NCBI RefSeq assembly: GCF_000208745.1
Contig: NC_030853.1
Span: 11,201,913-11,265,912 of the forward strand
DNA from: Theobroma cacao
Lineage: Eukaryota > Streptophyta > Magnoliopsida > Malvales > Malvaceae
Direction of reading: 5' to 3'
Length of the DNA stretch: 64,000 nucleotides
Below the pieces are notes generated by a model. The model ran no database searches, was not told where the DNA came from, and was given only the letters and a program-made list of their open reading frames with translations. Positions within the stretch are counted from its first letter, which is position 1; each line of letters opens with the position of its first letter. The position numbers were made by a program, and so were the translations under genes. Positions 34,996-46,450 of this stretch are shown here, piece by piece.

Positions 34996-35571
34996 GTATC
35001 AAAGCTCTTAAAGCAATTTTAAAGGACCTTGTTAAGTTGTTTTTTGTAAAAATGGAAGCATTGTAAGCTTTTCTTTTCAAGTCCTTATTTTGGGTTTTTC
35101 ATCAAGTCATCTCAAAGCTTTGAAATTGGCCTCTGTGAACTTCAATGCTATGGCTCCTCTTGTTTTCTTAAGAGAAAACTACTCTTTCTTAAGCAGTTAA
35201 AATAAAGGCATATTTGCGAGCATTCGATCTATGGGAAGTGGTGAAGGTGGGAGGTGACCTACTAGAGCTTAGGTCGAATCCCACAATAGCTTAATTAAAA
35301 CAACATAGAAAAAAATTTTCTATGAGGTATAAAGCCTTTTTATGATTCCATTCAGTTGTATCCGACTCCATTTTCACATGTATCCTGGCATGTAAAGCTC
35401 CCAAAGAAGTCTAGGATAGGTTGAAAGAAGAGTTTCATAGAAGTGATCCTACTTGTCAAATATAGGTATTGAATATGTTAAGAGAGTTTGAAGTTTTGAA
35501 GATGAGAGATAATGAAAATATAAAAGATTATTTTGACAAAGTTATGAAGGTTGTAAACTAGTTGAAGATGG
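34996..35571 (+). pseudogene. Copia element T: leader and gag, first part
   Basis: GTATCAAAGCTCT at 34996 resembles a Met-tRNA primer site that has lost its first base, suggesting the L3 insertion lies at the LTR/leader boundary of T. Gag of the UBN2 type is recognisable: AMAPLVFLRENY near 35148, KEEFHRSDPTC near 35424, then REFEVLKMRDNENIKDYFDKV and KVVN at about 35480-35560. Many stops and frame breaks are present. The gene is cut at 35571 by an Athila-type solo LTR and continues at 37087. Confidence 0.7.
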
Positions 35572-37086
35572 TGATAACTCTATGATATAAAGTTATTTGG
35601 ACTTTATTTTGATAATAATTTAGCTTAGTTTTTGTAGTAATAAATAGAAATTAATAGGTTTTATTTAATTATTTTAGGTTAGTTAATTTAGGTAAGTCAA
35701 TCTAATTTTAGTTAATTTTATGCTTAATTTGGTGTTAATGTGATTAAGATAGGTTGTTATTGATTTATTTGTGCTTTTGTAGGTGTTTGATGAAAGAAGA
35801 ATTTTAGTGGAAGAAGAAAAGCAATTTCAAGGTGTAGACTTCCACTACATATGTTTTAGTATTTCAGTCATACCTCTCTATACAAAGTTTCAAATGAAGT
35901 GATTCTTAGATCATTGGAAAGATAAGAGAAAACTCTACAACTTTCATGTTTACTAATTAGCCCAATTCAACATGGAAGATGGTTAAAAATTATGTCGAAG
36001 TTGAATCACTGTAGCAATCCTAGAGCAATTACGATTTCTGCTAATTAATGCGTAGTCTAATGAGGAAATCCTGATTGGAAATGACTTCTTTCTTCATCCA
36101 ACTTGGCCTAACTTCAAAGCCCTACAAAAAATAACTTTTGAAAGACTTTTAGGAAGAGAGAACGAAACATCAGATTGCCGGCTGAGAGTCAAGCCACAAA
36201 GTCATTGAAGCTAAGAAGAATTTGAAGGATTCAAGGAGATTTGGATATCTAGAATATAATTCTTGAGTTTTTGTATCCCTTTTATTCTCTTATTCTCTTG
36301 GTTTTGTTTTTAATGTTTAAATTTCATTTGATGATGATGTGTGACTCGATGGGGAACTAAATTGTTTATCTAAGATTATGATTGAACTCAATATGTAGTC
36401 TGATTTATTTATTTCTCTTTTGCTTATGTTTGATGGATTTGAGTTTTTTATTTTATTTTGTTCTTAATGCTTCTACTTGCCTTATCACCAATTAGATTGA
36501 ATCGGAAACCTAGGTTAAACCTTGATAAAGGAGATTTAGGTAGACCTTGAATAGAATAACGTATGATCTAATGCATTTAGTTGATTAGGTGGTTTGATTT
36601 GCATGTAGGGTAGATATACACCTATAAGCATACGTAGCCTAAATTAGAGCACGAATTTAATGAATCTTTCTTCAATTTAATTTGCATAGACATATAGTAA
36701 ATTAATTGGGAAAGGTATTTTTATGAAAAACTCGACAAAAAGTTGTAAATAATTTAGGACTCTAGGTTAACAACTTAATCAATTAAATTAAGTTAAGAGA
36801 GAGAGAGAGAGACAATATTCTGATGAAGTATTGAGGGATATCATAGTCTTAGGTATGGTAGTCACTCAAATTTAATAAAATAATTTTACTGATAGATTTT
36901 AGATCAATTTTTAGTTATTAGTTTCAATTTTTCTTTTTAATAATTAAGTTGTTTGGATAAGATTAGGGTGTTAAAATTTTAGTAATTAGCAATTAGGAAT
37001 TAATTCAATTCTCTGTGGGAATGAATTCTACTTAATATTATATTCCTTGTTAACGATATGTACACTTGCTCGATAAATCAACAACA
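35572..37086 (+). mobile_element. Solo Athila-type LTR in element T gag
   Basis: 1515 bases from TGATAACTCTATGATATAAAG to AAATCAACAACA, with an exact GATGG duplication at 35567-35571 and 37087-37091. The sequence parallels the 5' LTR at 19868-21310 (minus): the start, a GATTCTTAGATCATTGGAAAG block at about 35901, the ATTGAACTCAATATGTAGTC block, and the CAATTCTCTGTGGGA motif near the 3' end. A (GA)n tract is at about 36796-36810. No coding sequence inside. Confidence 0.92.
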
Positions 37087-38887
37087 GATGGTAGGAAAAT
37101 ACCTTCCTAAGAGAAGGATTGTTAATAAAGTCTTTATGAGTTTGCTAGAGAAGGTTGAGGTGAAAATCTATTTTCTACAGTACTCCAAGGATTTGTCGAA
37201 GCTAATAGTGATTGAGTTGGTCAATGCTTTTCAGGCTCAAAAGCGAAAAGAGCCATTAGTTACAAGGATCATGTTAAGGGAGCCTTAATGGTTAGAACCA
37301 AAGATAGGAGAACCAATGGCAACAACCTTAAAAGATATGATAATGAGAATAAGGAAAAAGAAAAGAAAATTGGTGACAAAAAACAAGGTAAGCAAAAAAT
37401 GGAATACCCTTATTGCTCGTATTGTAAGAAATGGAATCTATTGATAAATTTTGCTAGTATAGGCCAAATGTAAAGTTCAGGTCTTGTAACTAGTTAGGAC
37501 ACATTGAAAAAGTTTGTAAAAACAAGGGAGGTTGTGCTAAAGAAAAGGCAACTGTCATGGAGTAGAAAAAAGTAGATGATGAGTTTTTTTTGCAAAATAA
37601 AGCTAATCTGTTGGCACGAGAAAGATATGTGACTAATTCACAGTGGGTGTTCTAATCACATGATTGATGATGATAGTAATTTCACAAGCTTGGATAAGAG
37701 CTTTAGGTCGAAAGTTGAAATCAGAAATGGGGATTTCCTTCGAGCTTCTGTAATTGGAACAGTAGTTGTAAAGACAATATCAAGTACAAAATGTATCAAC
37801 AATGTTTTATTTGTACTTTAAGTAAATCAAAGCTTACTAAGTGTTGGACAACTAATGGAAAAAGACTTTGCTTTACTATTCAAAGACAAGTCTTATACAA
37901 TATATGATCCATTTAGATAAGAGTTATTCATCGTTCTAATAAGGAATAAAATTTTTTTGCTTGACTAGATGAAAGTGAAACATTTCACTTATGCTTGTGT
38001 ATTAATTGACACCAAGCTATTGCATAGGAGGCTTGGGCATGTAAATAATGCATCTTTCAAACATATGGCTCTTGCTAATCTGGCAAATGATCTCCTTATC
38101 TTGTGTGAGACTAATAACTTGTGTGATACCTATTTGTATGGTAAGCAAACCAAGTATCCTTTTCACAAGCACAACAATACGAAAACTTCTGGTTGTATTC
38201 AACTAGATCATTCTAATGTGGGAGGACCTATGAAGACTACGTCATTGAATAGGAGTAAGTTTTATGTGATTTTTATTGATGACTTCAATAGATATTGTTG
38301 GATTTATTTTTTAAAGCACAAGTCTAATGTGTTTGGTTGTTTAGTAAAGTTCATGACATTAGTTGAAAATGAAGCAAAGAAAACCATTAAAGTGCTAAGA
38401 ACTAAAAATGGCTCCAAGAATACATTAGATGAATTCAAGAACTTCATAGCTCTCAAGGGAATAAAGCATAAGTTTACAATTCCCTACTACTCCCAACAAA
38501 ATAGGGTTTGCTAAAGAAAGAACATAAAACTCATGGATATGACTTGATGCCTTTTGTTTGAAAAAGAGTTACCTAAGTGTTTATAAGCAAAAGTTGCTCA
38601 TGTTGTTGTGACCTTGCTGAATTTCATTCTAACTAGAGCTTTGGAATCTATGACACCTCATGAAACCTAGTATGGTACAAAACCCTTTGTTTTTCATTTA
38701 AAAGTGTATGGACGCATAAGTTATGCACAAATACCTCAAGCCAAGATATCAAAGCTTGACTCTAAGTCCAAATTTGCTATTCCTCTCGAATATTGTGAAA
38801 AATCAAAAGAGTATCATTTATATAATATTGAAAGCAAGAAGGTTTCTATTTCCCAAGATGTGAAGTTCAAAGAAGAATTAAGACGGA
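37087..38887 (+). pseudogene. Copia element T: gag end, protease region and integrase
   Basis: Resumes gag at RRIVNKVFMSLLEKVEVK (about 37112) and KDLSKLIVIELVNAFQAQKR (37190-37250). A decayed nucleocapsid and protease region follow (NNVLFVL near 37800; LSVGQLMEKDF). The pre-integrase domain (LLHRRLGHVNNASFKHM at 38010) and integrase core come next (VIFIDDFNRYCWIYFLKHKS at 38270; FTIPYYSQQN at 38476). The last block, KVYGRISYAQIPQAKISKLD...VSISQDVKF (38700-38870), is the classic region before RT. The second catalytic Asp is gone (LRTKNGSKN where copia has a TDNG-like block), and one zinc-finger Cys is replaced by Tyr (CDTYLYGKQ). Truncated at 38887 by D1; RT resumes at about 59354. Confidence 0.88.
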
Positions 38888-40024
38888 TGTGAGACCTTGA
38901 CCCCTATTGACCCATAACTAGTAGTAGACGCAATAACAAGAACTAGGGATAATTTCGTCATTTCTCTTGGTGAGTCCCTAAAAGTAGTTTTCTAATGTTA
39001 TTAAGGTCCAAGTAGGACTACGGAATAGTTTAGGACGAAATATTCCGCATGCGAGAAAATAATAATAAAATAATAATATTTTTATCGGAGAAGAATTTGC
39101 AGGATAAAAAGTGATTCGAAAGTCAATTGAGGCATAATAAGGTATTTTGGCTACCAAGGAGACAAGAGGAAGCAAGAGGAAATTTTTAGAATAAAATAAT
39201 ATTAAAATATTAATATTTTATTTAGTGTCAAAATTTTTCATAAAGAGGAGTATATGGTCAATCTAAGTGGGGGAGAAGAAGAATGAGAGAATTTTGGAGA
39301 AAAATGATGTTAATGGGGTCGCGTGTCTTTATTAAGTAAAGATAGCGCAAGCAAATAAATATTTTAAATATTATGGGGACATCGCGTTGGAGTACAAACT
39401 TCATACTTTGTCTGTACATGTGTAGAAGAAGGTAATAAAAGGAAATTTGAGTTAAATGAGTGTTGGGAGGACTAAATTAAAATGGAAGGAAACAAAAAGA
39501 GTAAAACGGTCATTTTGCATCTTGAGTTAAAATTTTAAGTTTTCATGAACCCGAGCATTTCTAGACCCTTATGGACCTTGTCTTAGTGTCAAAAAAGTAA
39601 AAAGATTGTGTAAAGGCAATGGAAAAACAAAATGACATAGTTAAGGGCATTTTGGTAATTTTGCTAGAAATGGATAAACTTAAGCCATAAAAATCTAAGT
39701 TTCTAGGATGTTCTTCAAATTTCATTTTCATGATAGTTTGAAAGATTTTGGGAAAGAAATTCAATTGTAAAGCTACCAAGGTCCCAACGAGGCCCCACAG
39801 TTCCATTTGGATCATTAATGGAGGTTAAAGTCGAGTAAAGATTCAACAAATATCGGTGAGTGAACTTGCATTTCAAAATCGTTTTGGTTCGAAATTTTGA
39901 AGTGTGACTTTAGTAATTCATATGGAATAATGAGTAGGATAATATAGATAGGCTTGCTTGGGCTTAGTGAGCTATGTCCAGTGGGCCCTTGCGTCGGTCA
40001 TGGCACGAGATTTGAGTCGTGACA
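38888..40024 (+). repeat. 5' LTR of the D1 element (internally deleted)
   Basis: Starts TGTGAGACCTTGACCCC and ends GAGTCGTGACA; 1137 bases, where the 3' LTR spans about 2.5 kb. Two deletions account for the difference: 226 bases (equivalent to 48657-48882) at about 39723, and about 1.23 kb between two TTTTGG copies at 39882-39887. The second removes the minisatellite, palindromes and the conserved block before the terminal segment. Confidence 0.9.
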
Positions 40025-40028
40025 GACT

Positions 40029-40040
40029 TGGTATCAGAGC
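40029..40040 (+). promoter_or_regulatory. Primer binding site, D1
   Basis: TGGTATCAGAGC, complementary to the 3' end of plant initiator Met-tRNA, lies 4 bases after the LTR end. It primes minus-strand synthesis. Non-coding leader continues to the gag start at 40248. Confidence 0.9.
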
Positions 40041-40247
40041 CCTAGGTTGTCTAGGTCCTAGGACTTCCTTTGTTGGTCCAACGGAGTGTCAGGTCTTTAT
40101 GTGGAAACTTCAGCTGTAAAGTGTGAACCGCAGCACATTTTACAACCAAGGGACCTCATAGATTCCCTATCTTAGAAACCACATTTTTGCCTTATGTATG
40201 CTTAAAAATGTATTTAATAACAAGTATTTGCTCCTGTCTAGGTAATA

Positions 40248-41510
40248 ATGTCGCCTAAGACACGAGCCCCCTCAAGACGGATTGGGGAGCAAGATGCTCT
40301 TGATGACTTGACAGATAGGCCACAGGCATCCACCCTTAAAGGTCGAGGTAGATGTGGCAGGGCCACTAGATCGGTGAGGGCAGACACACCTATGAGTAGG
40401 CGAGAGGAAGGACATTCTTCGGGTGATGTAGATAGACAAACAACCGGGGGTATTACCATTGAGGATTTGGCGATCGGCCTACAGGGAGTCAACCAGGTTG
40501 TAGAGATGATAGCGACCCGTATGGATGATATACAGAGGATAGTGGAGGGGAGACCTACAGTACAAGAATTCCCTACCTCCCAAGGACAGGCTGATCGCCC
40601 ACATCATGAGGTCAAGAGGGGTCATTTAGAGATTTCTCTTTCTGATTTTCTCAAGCTTAAGCCTCCATCATTTTGAGGGTTTGATGCATCGGAGAAGCCC
40701 TAGATTTTTTTAGATAAGATGGAGAAAATTTGTAAAGCTTTGGCATGTTCCAGTGTCCGATCAGTCAAGCTAGCCGCCTTCCTACTAGAAGATGTGGCGC
40801 AAGAGTGTTATAGCTCTTTATGTAGAGGCAGACCAACGAATGCAACACCATTGACTTGGAGTGAGTTCAGTATAGCTTTCTTAGATCGATTTTTACCGCT
40901 CAGTGTATGTAATGCCAGAGCTAGGGAGTTTGAGGCTTTAGTACAGACGTCGAGTATGATGGTGTTAGAATACGACATCAAATTCACGCAGCTGGCTCGG
41001 TATGCACCTTATCTAGTGTCCACTGAAGAGATGAAGATTCAAAGGTTTGTGGATGGACTGGTGGAGCCATTGTTTAGGGCTGTGGCATCCCGAGATTTCA
41101 ATACCTATTCCGCAGTAGTGGATTATGCTCAGCGGATTGAGATGAGGACCAGTGAAAGTAGGGCTACGAGGGATAAAGCAAAAAGGGCCAAGACAGAGGG
41201 TTATCAAGGTCGTAGAGACTTTAGCAGTGGTATTTCACCTTCTCACGATCAGGGTCCACAAAGGAACTCAAGATTACCCTAACAAGGGAGTGACTCGCTT
41301 GGTGCTAGTATTGGGGCAAGACAGAGAACCCTCAATTCTAGGAGGCAGCAAGATTCGAGGCAAGGAAATCAACTTATCCGTTGTTGCAAAACTTGTGGGG
41401 GACGACATAGAGGAAGATGCCTTCGTGCTGCGGGAGTTTGTTTCTCATGCGGTCAACCTGGACATATTAGGAGGAATTGCCAAACGGCTCATCAATCGTA
41501 AGGTTCTGCT
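40248..41510 (+). pseudogene. D1 gag
   Basis: Starts at MSPKTRAPSRRIGEQ (40248). A basic N-terminal segment is followed by the retrotransposon gag domain ([14 protein letters not shown] at 40776; [14 protein letters not shown] near 40860; [22 protein letters not shown] at about 41000) and a CCHC zinc knuckle [14 protein letters not shown] (41439-41480) that binds RNA. Breaks are two stops near 40674 and 40704 and one near 41279. TGA at 40674 could be a C-to-T change of an Arg codon. The frame is otherwise the same throughout, so decay is modest. Confidence 0.87.
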
Positions 41511-41699
41511 TGTGACTTCACCCAACCAGCTTCATCTGCTCCTTCAGTCGCCACCTCTTCGGATCAGGAAGCTAGCGGATCCAGAGGTAGAGGTGTTGCT
41601 ACTTCCTCTCAGGCATGCCATCTGGGTCCGAACGTCAAAGTTTTGTTTGTAGGGGTCAAGCGAGGGTATATACTTTAACACCGTAAGAGGCCTAGACAT

Positions 41700-43580
41700 C
41701 TAATGCAGTGGTCTCAAGTACTCTTTTTGTTTGCAATATGAATGCTTGAGTATTGTTTGATTCTGGCGTTACCCCATTCTTTTATCTCTCCATGTTTTAC
41801 ATCTCGTTTAGGTAAAGATCGTGGTAGAAGAGAGGAACAATTAATAGTGTCTACTCCTTTAAAGAAGGTATTTGTGGTTGAATGGGAATATGAGTCTTGT
41901 GTAGTTCGAGTGAAGGACAAGGACACTTTGGTGAATCTAGTGGTGTTAGACACCTTAGACTTTGACGTGATTTTGAGAATGGATTGGCTGGCACCCTACC
42001 ATGCCAGTGTGGATTGTTATCATAAATTGGTGAAATTTGATTTTCCCGGTGAGCCCTCATTTAGTATTCAGGGGGATATGAGTAATGCTCCAACTAATTT
42101 GATATCGGTCATGTCTACTCTAAAGTTATTAAGACAGGGTTGTTTAGGTTACTTCGCTGTGGTAAGGGATACTCAGGCGAAGGTTGGAGATAAAAGCCAA
42201 GTGTTGGTGGTGAATGAGTTCAAGGATGTATTTCTTGAGGAACTACCAGGTTTGCCTCTAGAGCGAGAGATTGAATTTTGCAAAGATTTGATTCTTGACA
42301 CTAGACCTATATCCATACCCCGATATAGAATGGCACCTGCGGAGCTTAAAGAGCTTAAGGGTCAATTAGAAGATTTATTGGATAAAGGTTTCATCCAACC
42401 TAGTGTTTCACCATGGGGAGCACCAGTGCTATTTGTAAAGAAAAAAGATAGGTCACTTAGATTATGTATTGACTACCGACAACTTAATAAGGTAACGGTG
42501 AAGAATAAGTACCCCCTCCGAAGAATAGATGATCTATTTGATCAACTACAAGGAGCACAATGTTTCTCTAAGATAGATCTACGATCGGGGTACCATCAGT
42601 TGAGGATCCGGAATGAAGATATATCCAAGACTGCATTTCGAACAAGATATGGGCACTATGAGTTCTTAGTGATGTCATTTGGGCTCACGAATGCCCCTAT
42701 GACCTTTATGGATTTGATGAACCGAGTGTTCAAGCCCTATTTGGACAAGTTTGTGGTGGTGTTTATTGATAACATCTTAATCTACTCAAAGAGCTGAGAG
42801 GAGCATGAGCAGCATCTTAAGATAGTGCTCCAAACTTTGAGAGAACATCGATTATATGCCAAGTTCTCCAAGTGTGAGTTCTGTCTTGAAAGAGTAGCAT
42901 TCTTGGGGCATGTGGTATCTAAGGATGGGATACAAGTCGATCCAAAGAAAGTTGAGGCAGTGGAGAAATGGCCAAGGTCGACCTCAGTTACGGAGATTAT
43001 AAGCTTTTTAGGTTTGGCTGGATATTATCATCGTTTTGTCAAGGACTTCTCCAAATAGTCGCCCCTCTGACTAAGCTGACACGTAAGGATATAAAGTTTT
43101 AGTGGTCAGATGCTTGTGAGAATAGCTTTAAGAAGCTTAAGGCATGTCTAACCACAGCTCCAGTATTAAGCCTACCACAAGGCACCGATGGTTATACGGT
43201 ATTCTGTGATGCATCGCGGGTTGGTTTATGGTGTATATTAATGCAACATTGGAAGGCGATCGCGTATGCATCAATGTAACTAAAAAGGCATGAGCAGAAT
43301 TACCCTGCACACGATTTGAAGATGGCAACAATCATGTTCGCCTTAAAGATTTGGAGACATTATTTGTATGGTGAGACTTGTGAGATATATACGGACCATA
43401 AAAGCCTGAAGTATATATATTAGCAGAGGGATCTTAACTTGCGGCAACGTAGGTGGATGGAGTTGCTAAAGGATTATGATTGTACTATTCTCTACCATCC
43501 CGGTAAGGCAAATGTAGTGGCAGATGCCTTGAGTTGAAAATCTATGGGAAGCTTGGCACATATCTCCGCGGATAGAAGAT
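41700..43580 (+). pseudogene. D1 protease, reverse transcriptase and RNase H
   Basis: Protease: a DSG active site in [11 protein letters not shown] (DSG at 41759-41767), then a frame change into the long 41742-42797 frame, with [38 protein letters not shown] (about 42390), [12 protein letters not shown], then the catalytic block near 42765, which reads VFIDNIL: the second Asp of the DD pair is Asn (codon 42771-42773), expected to abolish polymerase activity. The thumb and connection ([23 protein letters not shown]) end with a frame break near 43056. RNase H: VFCDASRVGL (43200), YTDHKSLKY (43390), VVADALS (43520), with several stops. The order and motifs are those of chromoviruses. Confidence 0.9.
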
Positions 43581-43587
43581 TAGGGAG

Positions 43588-44427
43588 ATGCATAGCTTGG
43601 GAGACATGGGTATGCATTTGGAAGTTTCGGAGGCAAATGCATTGCTAGTGCATTTTAGAGTGAGGCTTATTTTAATGGACCGGATTAAGGAAGCACAAAG
43701 TAAAGATGAGTTCATAGCTAAGGCCTTAGAGGACCCTCAAAGAAGGAAAGGGAAGATGTTTACCAAAGGCACAGATGGAGTGTTGAGATATGGAACTAGA
43801 CTTTATGTGCCTGACAGTGATGGATTGAGGAGGGAAATATTTGAGGAGACTCACACGGCAGCCTATGTGGTACATCCAGGGGCTACAAAGATGTATCAAG
43901 ATTTGAAAGAGGTATATTGGTGGGAATGACTTAAGAAAGATGTAGCTAAGTTTGTCTCTAAGTGCCCGGTTTGTCAACAGGTTAAGGTTGAGCATCAAAA
44001 GCCTACTGGGCTATTACAGCCATTACTAGTGCCTGAGTGGAAGTGGAAGCATATTGCCATGGACTTTGTAACGAGTTTGCCTCAAACTTGTGGGGGTTAC
44101 GACTCGATTTGGATCATAATAGACCAGTTAACGAAGTCAGCTCATTTTCTTCCATCTAAGACTACTTACGAGGCTACCCAGTATGCTCGAGTTTATGTGG
44201 ATGAGATAGTACGACTGCATGGTATCCCCATTTCTATAGTATCTAACAGAGGAGCACAGTTCACCAGTAGGTTCTGGGGAAAGTTGTAGGAAGCATTGGG
44301 CACTAAGTTGGATTTCAGCACAACTTTCCAACCTTAGACAAATGGACAGTCTGAACGCACGATACAGACATTAGAAGATATGTTGAGGGCTTGTGTAATA
44401 GACCTTGGGGTCAAGTGGGATCGATAT
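43588..44427 (+). pseudogene. D1 integrase, N-terminal and core part
   Basis: Zinc-binding region (ETHTAAYVVHPGATKMYQDL at 43845; CPVCQQVK near 43964), first catalytic Asp in AMDFVTSLP (44058), then LTKSAHFLP and a block reading IVSNRGAQF (44245), where the second catalytic Asp is replaced by Asn. Glu is kept in GQSERTIQ (44345). A stop occurs near 44287 and another near 44336. A D1 solo LTR interrupts the gene at 44428, within ...KWDRY, and the frame resumes at 47057. Confidence 0.87.
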
Positions 44428-44815
44428 TGTGAGACCCCAACCTCTATAGGCTTGTAGCTAAGTATAGATGTAATAATATGAGCTAGGGGTAGTTTCGTCA
44501 TTTTCTCTAATAAGCTTCCAGAAGAAAGTTTTATGATATTTTATGGCCTAAATAGGCATAAGATAGTATAAATGATGTGTGCTGATGAAAACACGAAGAA
44601 AACTAGAAGTTTCAACAATTTTCATTATAGAGGCAAAATGGTCATTTTTCACCTCAGCTTTAAATTTTATGTTTTTATGAACCCGAATATGTTTAGACCA
44701 TTATGGATCTTGTCCCAGTGTTAAAAGAGCAAAAAGATTGCATTAAAGATTAGAGGAGAATAAGTTAATTGGTGGAAAGGCATTTTCATAATTTTATGGG
44801 AATGGATAAGTTGGC

Positions 44816-44825
44816 CTATAAATAT
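44816..44825 (+). promoter_or_regulatory. Putative TATA box of D1 LTR promoter
   Basis: CTATAAATAT lies about 390 bases into the LTR and is followed by CAGCACC and a long CT-rich leader, the usual layout of a plant LTR promoter. The same position in other D1 LTRs carries related AT-rich forms (GATAAATATC at 5844; minus-strand copies near 18950 and 23625). Confidence 0.55.
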
Positions 44826-45624
44826 CTGGAAATTTTCAGCACCTTCTTGAATTTCTAGCAGCTGGTCTTCTTCTTCTTCTCCTCTCTCACATTTCTTCAA
44901 AACTTCATGGAAGCTTGATTTGAAGCTTGAGTGATTTTCTCTCTCTAGCTCTAGTTTTCACACCTTTGAATTCTTTCATCCTCTCACTTTAAAACCCTTT
45001 AAAAATCTGGTTTTCACACTTTCTCTCACTAGTTGGACATTTTAGAGAGAGAAAAAGAGAATTACACCATTTATTTTGAAGCAATTGGAAGGGAATTTGA
45101 CTACAAAGGAGCCCTAGGGTAAGTGGTTAACTAAGCTCAATTTTTAGCTGCAGAAAATGGTTAGTAATTGGGATTTATGAGCTGTTTTATTGTTTAGTAT
45201 GTTCATTACTTTTTAGTGATTAAGATAGTGAACATAGATAGCCATTTAAAGTGGCAATTGAAAGCTAGCTAAGAGATAGCTTTTAGGGTTCATAGTGTGT
45301 GAATTGACCTATTGCTTATGCTAATGTGATCCTAGGTTATAATGAAGTCCCATCCTTCGAATTGGATTATTAGGGGAATTGAAGTCATTTAAAGGCTCAA
45401 CAAAAAACCGGTGAGTGGACTGCCTATCAAAATTGTTTTGGGAATATGATTGTTTTGTACAAAGTGTTTGAATGATTTTATACAACTTTTCTCAAAAATG
45501 AATGCCTTGGGAACAAGCTCTTGAGAAATGGTTTATGTTATGATATGTGGTTATTATGGATTTCTATGTGGCTGCATTATGTTGATATACATATATGCTT
45601 GAATATAATGTTGTGTAATTATAT

Positions 45625-45753
45625 TGACTCGGCTATGTGCGAGTAGGGAGTGCGCATAAGCCGAGGATGACCCGGTTATGTGCGAGTAGGGAGTGCGCAT
45701 AACCCGGTGATGACCCAGCCATGTGTGAGTAGGGAGTGCGCATGAGCTGGTGA
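45625..45753 (+). repeat. 43-base minisatellite, three units
   Basis: Units start at 45625, 45668 and 45711, each with the core GTGCGAGTAGGGAGTGCGCAT (one base varies in the third) flanked by GACCCGG-like and CCGG/CTGG-like arms. The last unit runs into a GATGATGATG stretch. Confidence 0.9.
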
Positions 45754-45979
45754 TGATGATGATGGGATGGTGTGATGATGATGATGGGTATATGCGTATA
45801 TATATATATATATGTAAATATGTGTGTTATAGGAAATTGATGGATAATGGTTTATGGTTGTAATGCATGTGAAACTTGACATGTTAAACCTTGAGAAATT
45901 GTTATGTGTTTCATATTCGTTTTGAACATTTCAAACAGGGTGGTTTTTCCTTTGGGAAAAGGGTAAATTTTGCATTGAT

Positions 45980-46450
45980 GCCCTATATTTCGCTGCAGCA
46001 TGAATGATTCTCGCTACAATGAGAAACTCTCGAGTTTTGAAAGGGTAGGCTGGTCAAAAACTCGCTGCAACGAGGATGCATTTTCGCTGCAGCGAGAATG
46101 ACACTATAGCTTCTCGTTGCAGCGAAAAACTTTCTGTTTTTTAGGTTACAATTTTGCTGCAACGAGAAACATTCTGTTTCTGGATAGAAATTTTGCTGAA
46201 GAGAGATTGAATCTCGCTGCAGCGAAAAACTTTATGTTTTGGTCTCTTATCTTATCCAATTGCTACCCTATCTTTCACTTTTTTGCTACCATATGGGAGC
46301 ATGGACTTCTAACATTAAGGATTAAAAGAGTTAAGTTTAAAATGAGGAGGTTTAGTGAGAAACCCTCGGCCAGTTGAGAAACCCTCGTTCGGTTAATAAC
46401 TAAATTCCAACGTCGCTGCAGCGAAAAGGCATTCTCGCTGTAGCTTGCTT
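45980..46450 (+). repeat. Cluster of CTCGCTGCAGCGAG-type palindromes
   Basis: About ten perfect or near copies of a 14-base palindrome centred on CTGCAG, commonly followed by AAACTTTCTG. Examples: TTCGCTGCAGCGAG near 46083, CTCGCTGCAGCGAA near 46213 and GTCGCTGCAGCGAA near 46413. The same cluster occurs in the other D1 LTRs (351-690; 49667-49770; minus strand 22245-22380). Confidence 0.85.

Noticed and set aside
34996..35008. GTATCAAAGCTCT as a proven primer binding site
   Set aside because: One base short, one mismatch to the usual motif, and the LTR before it belongs to L3 on the other strand. Kept only as a hint of where element T's leader begins.
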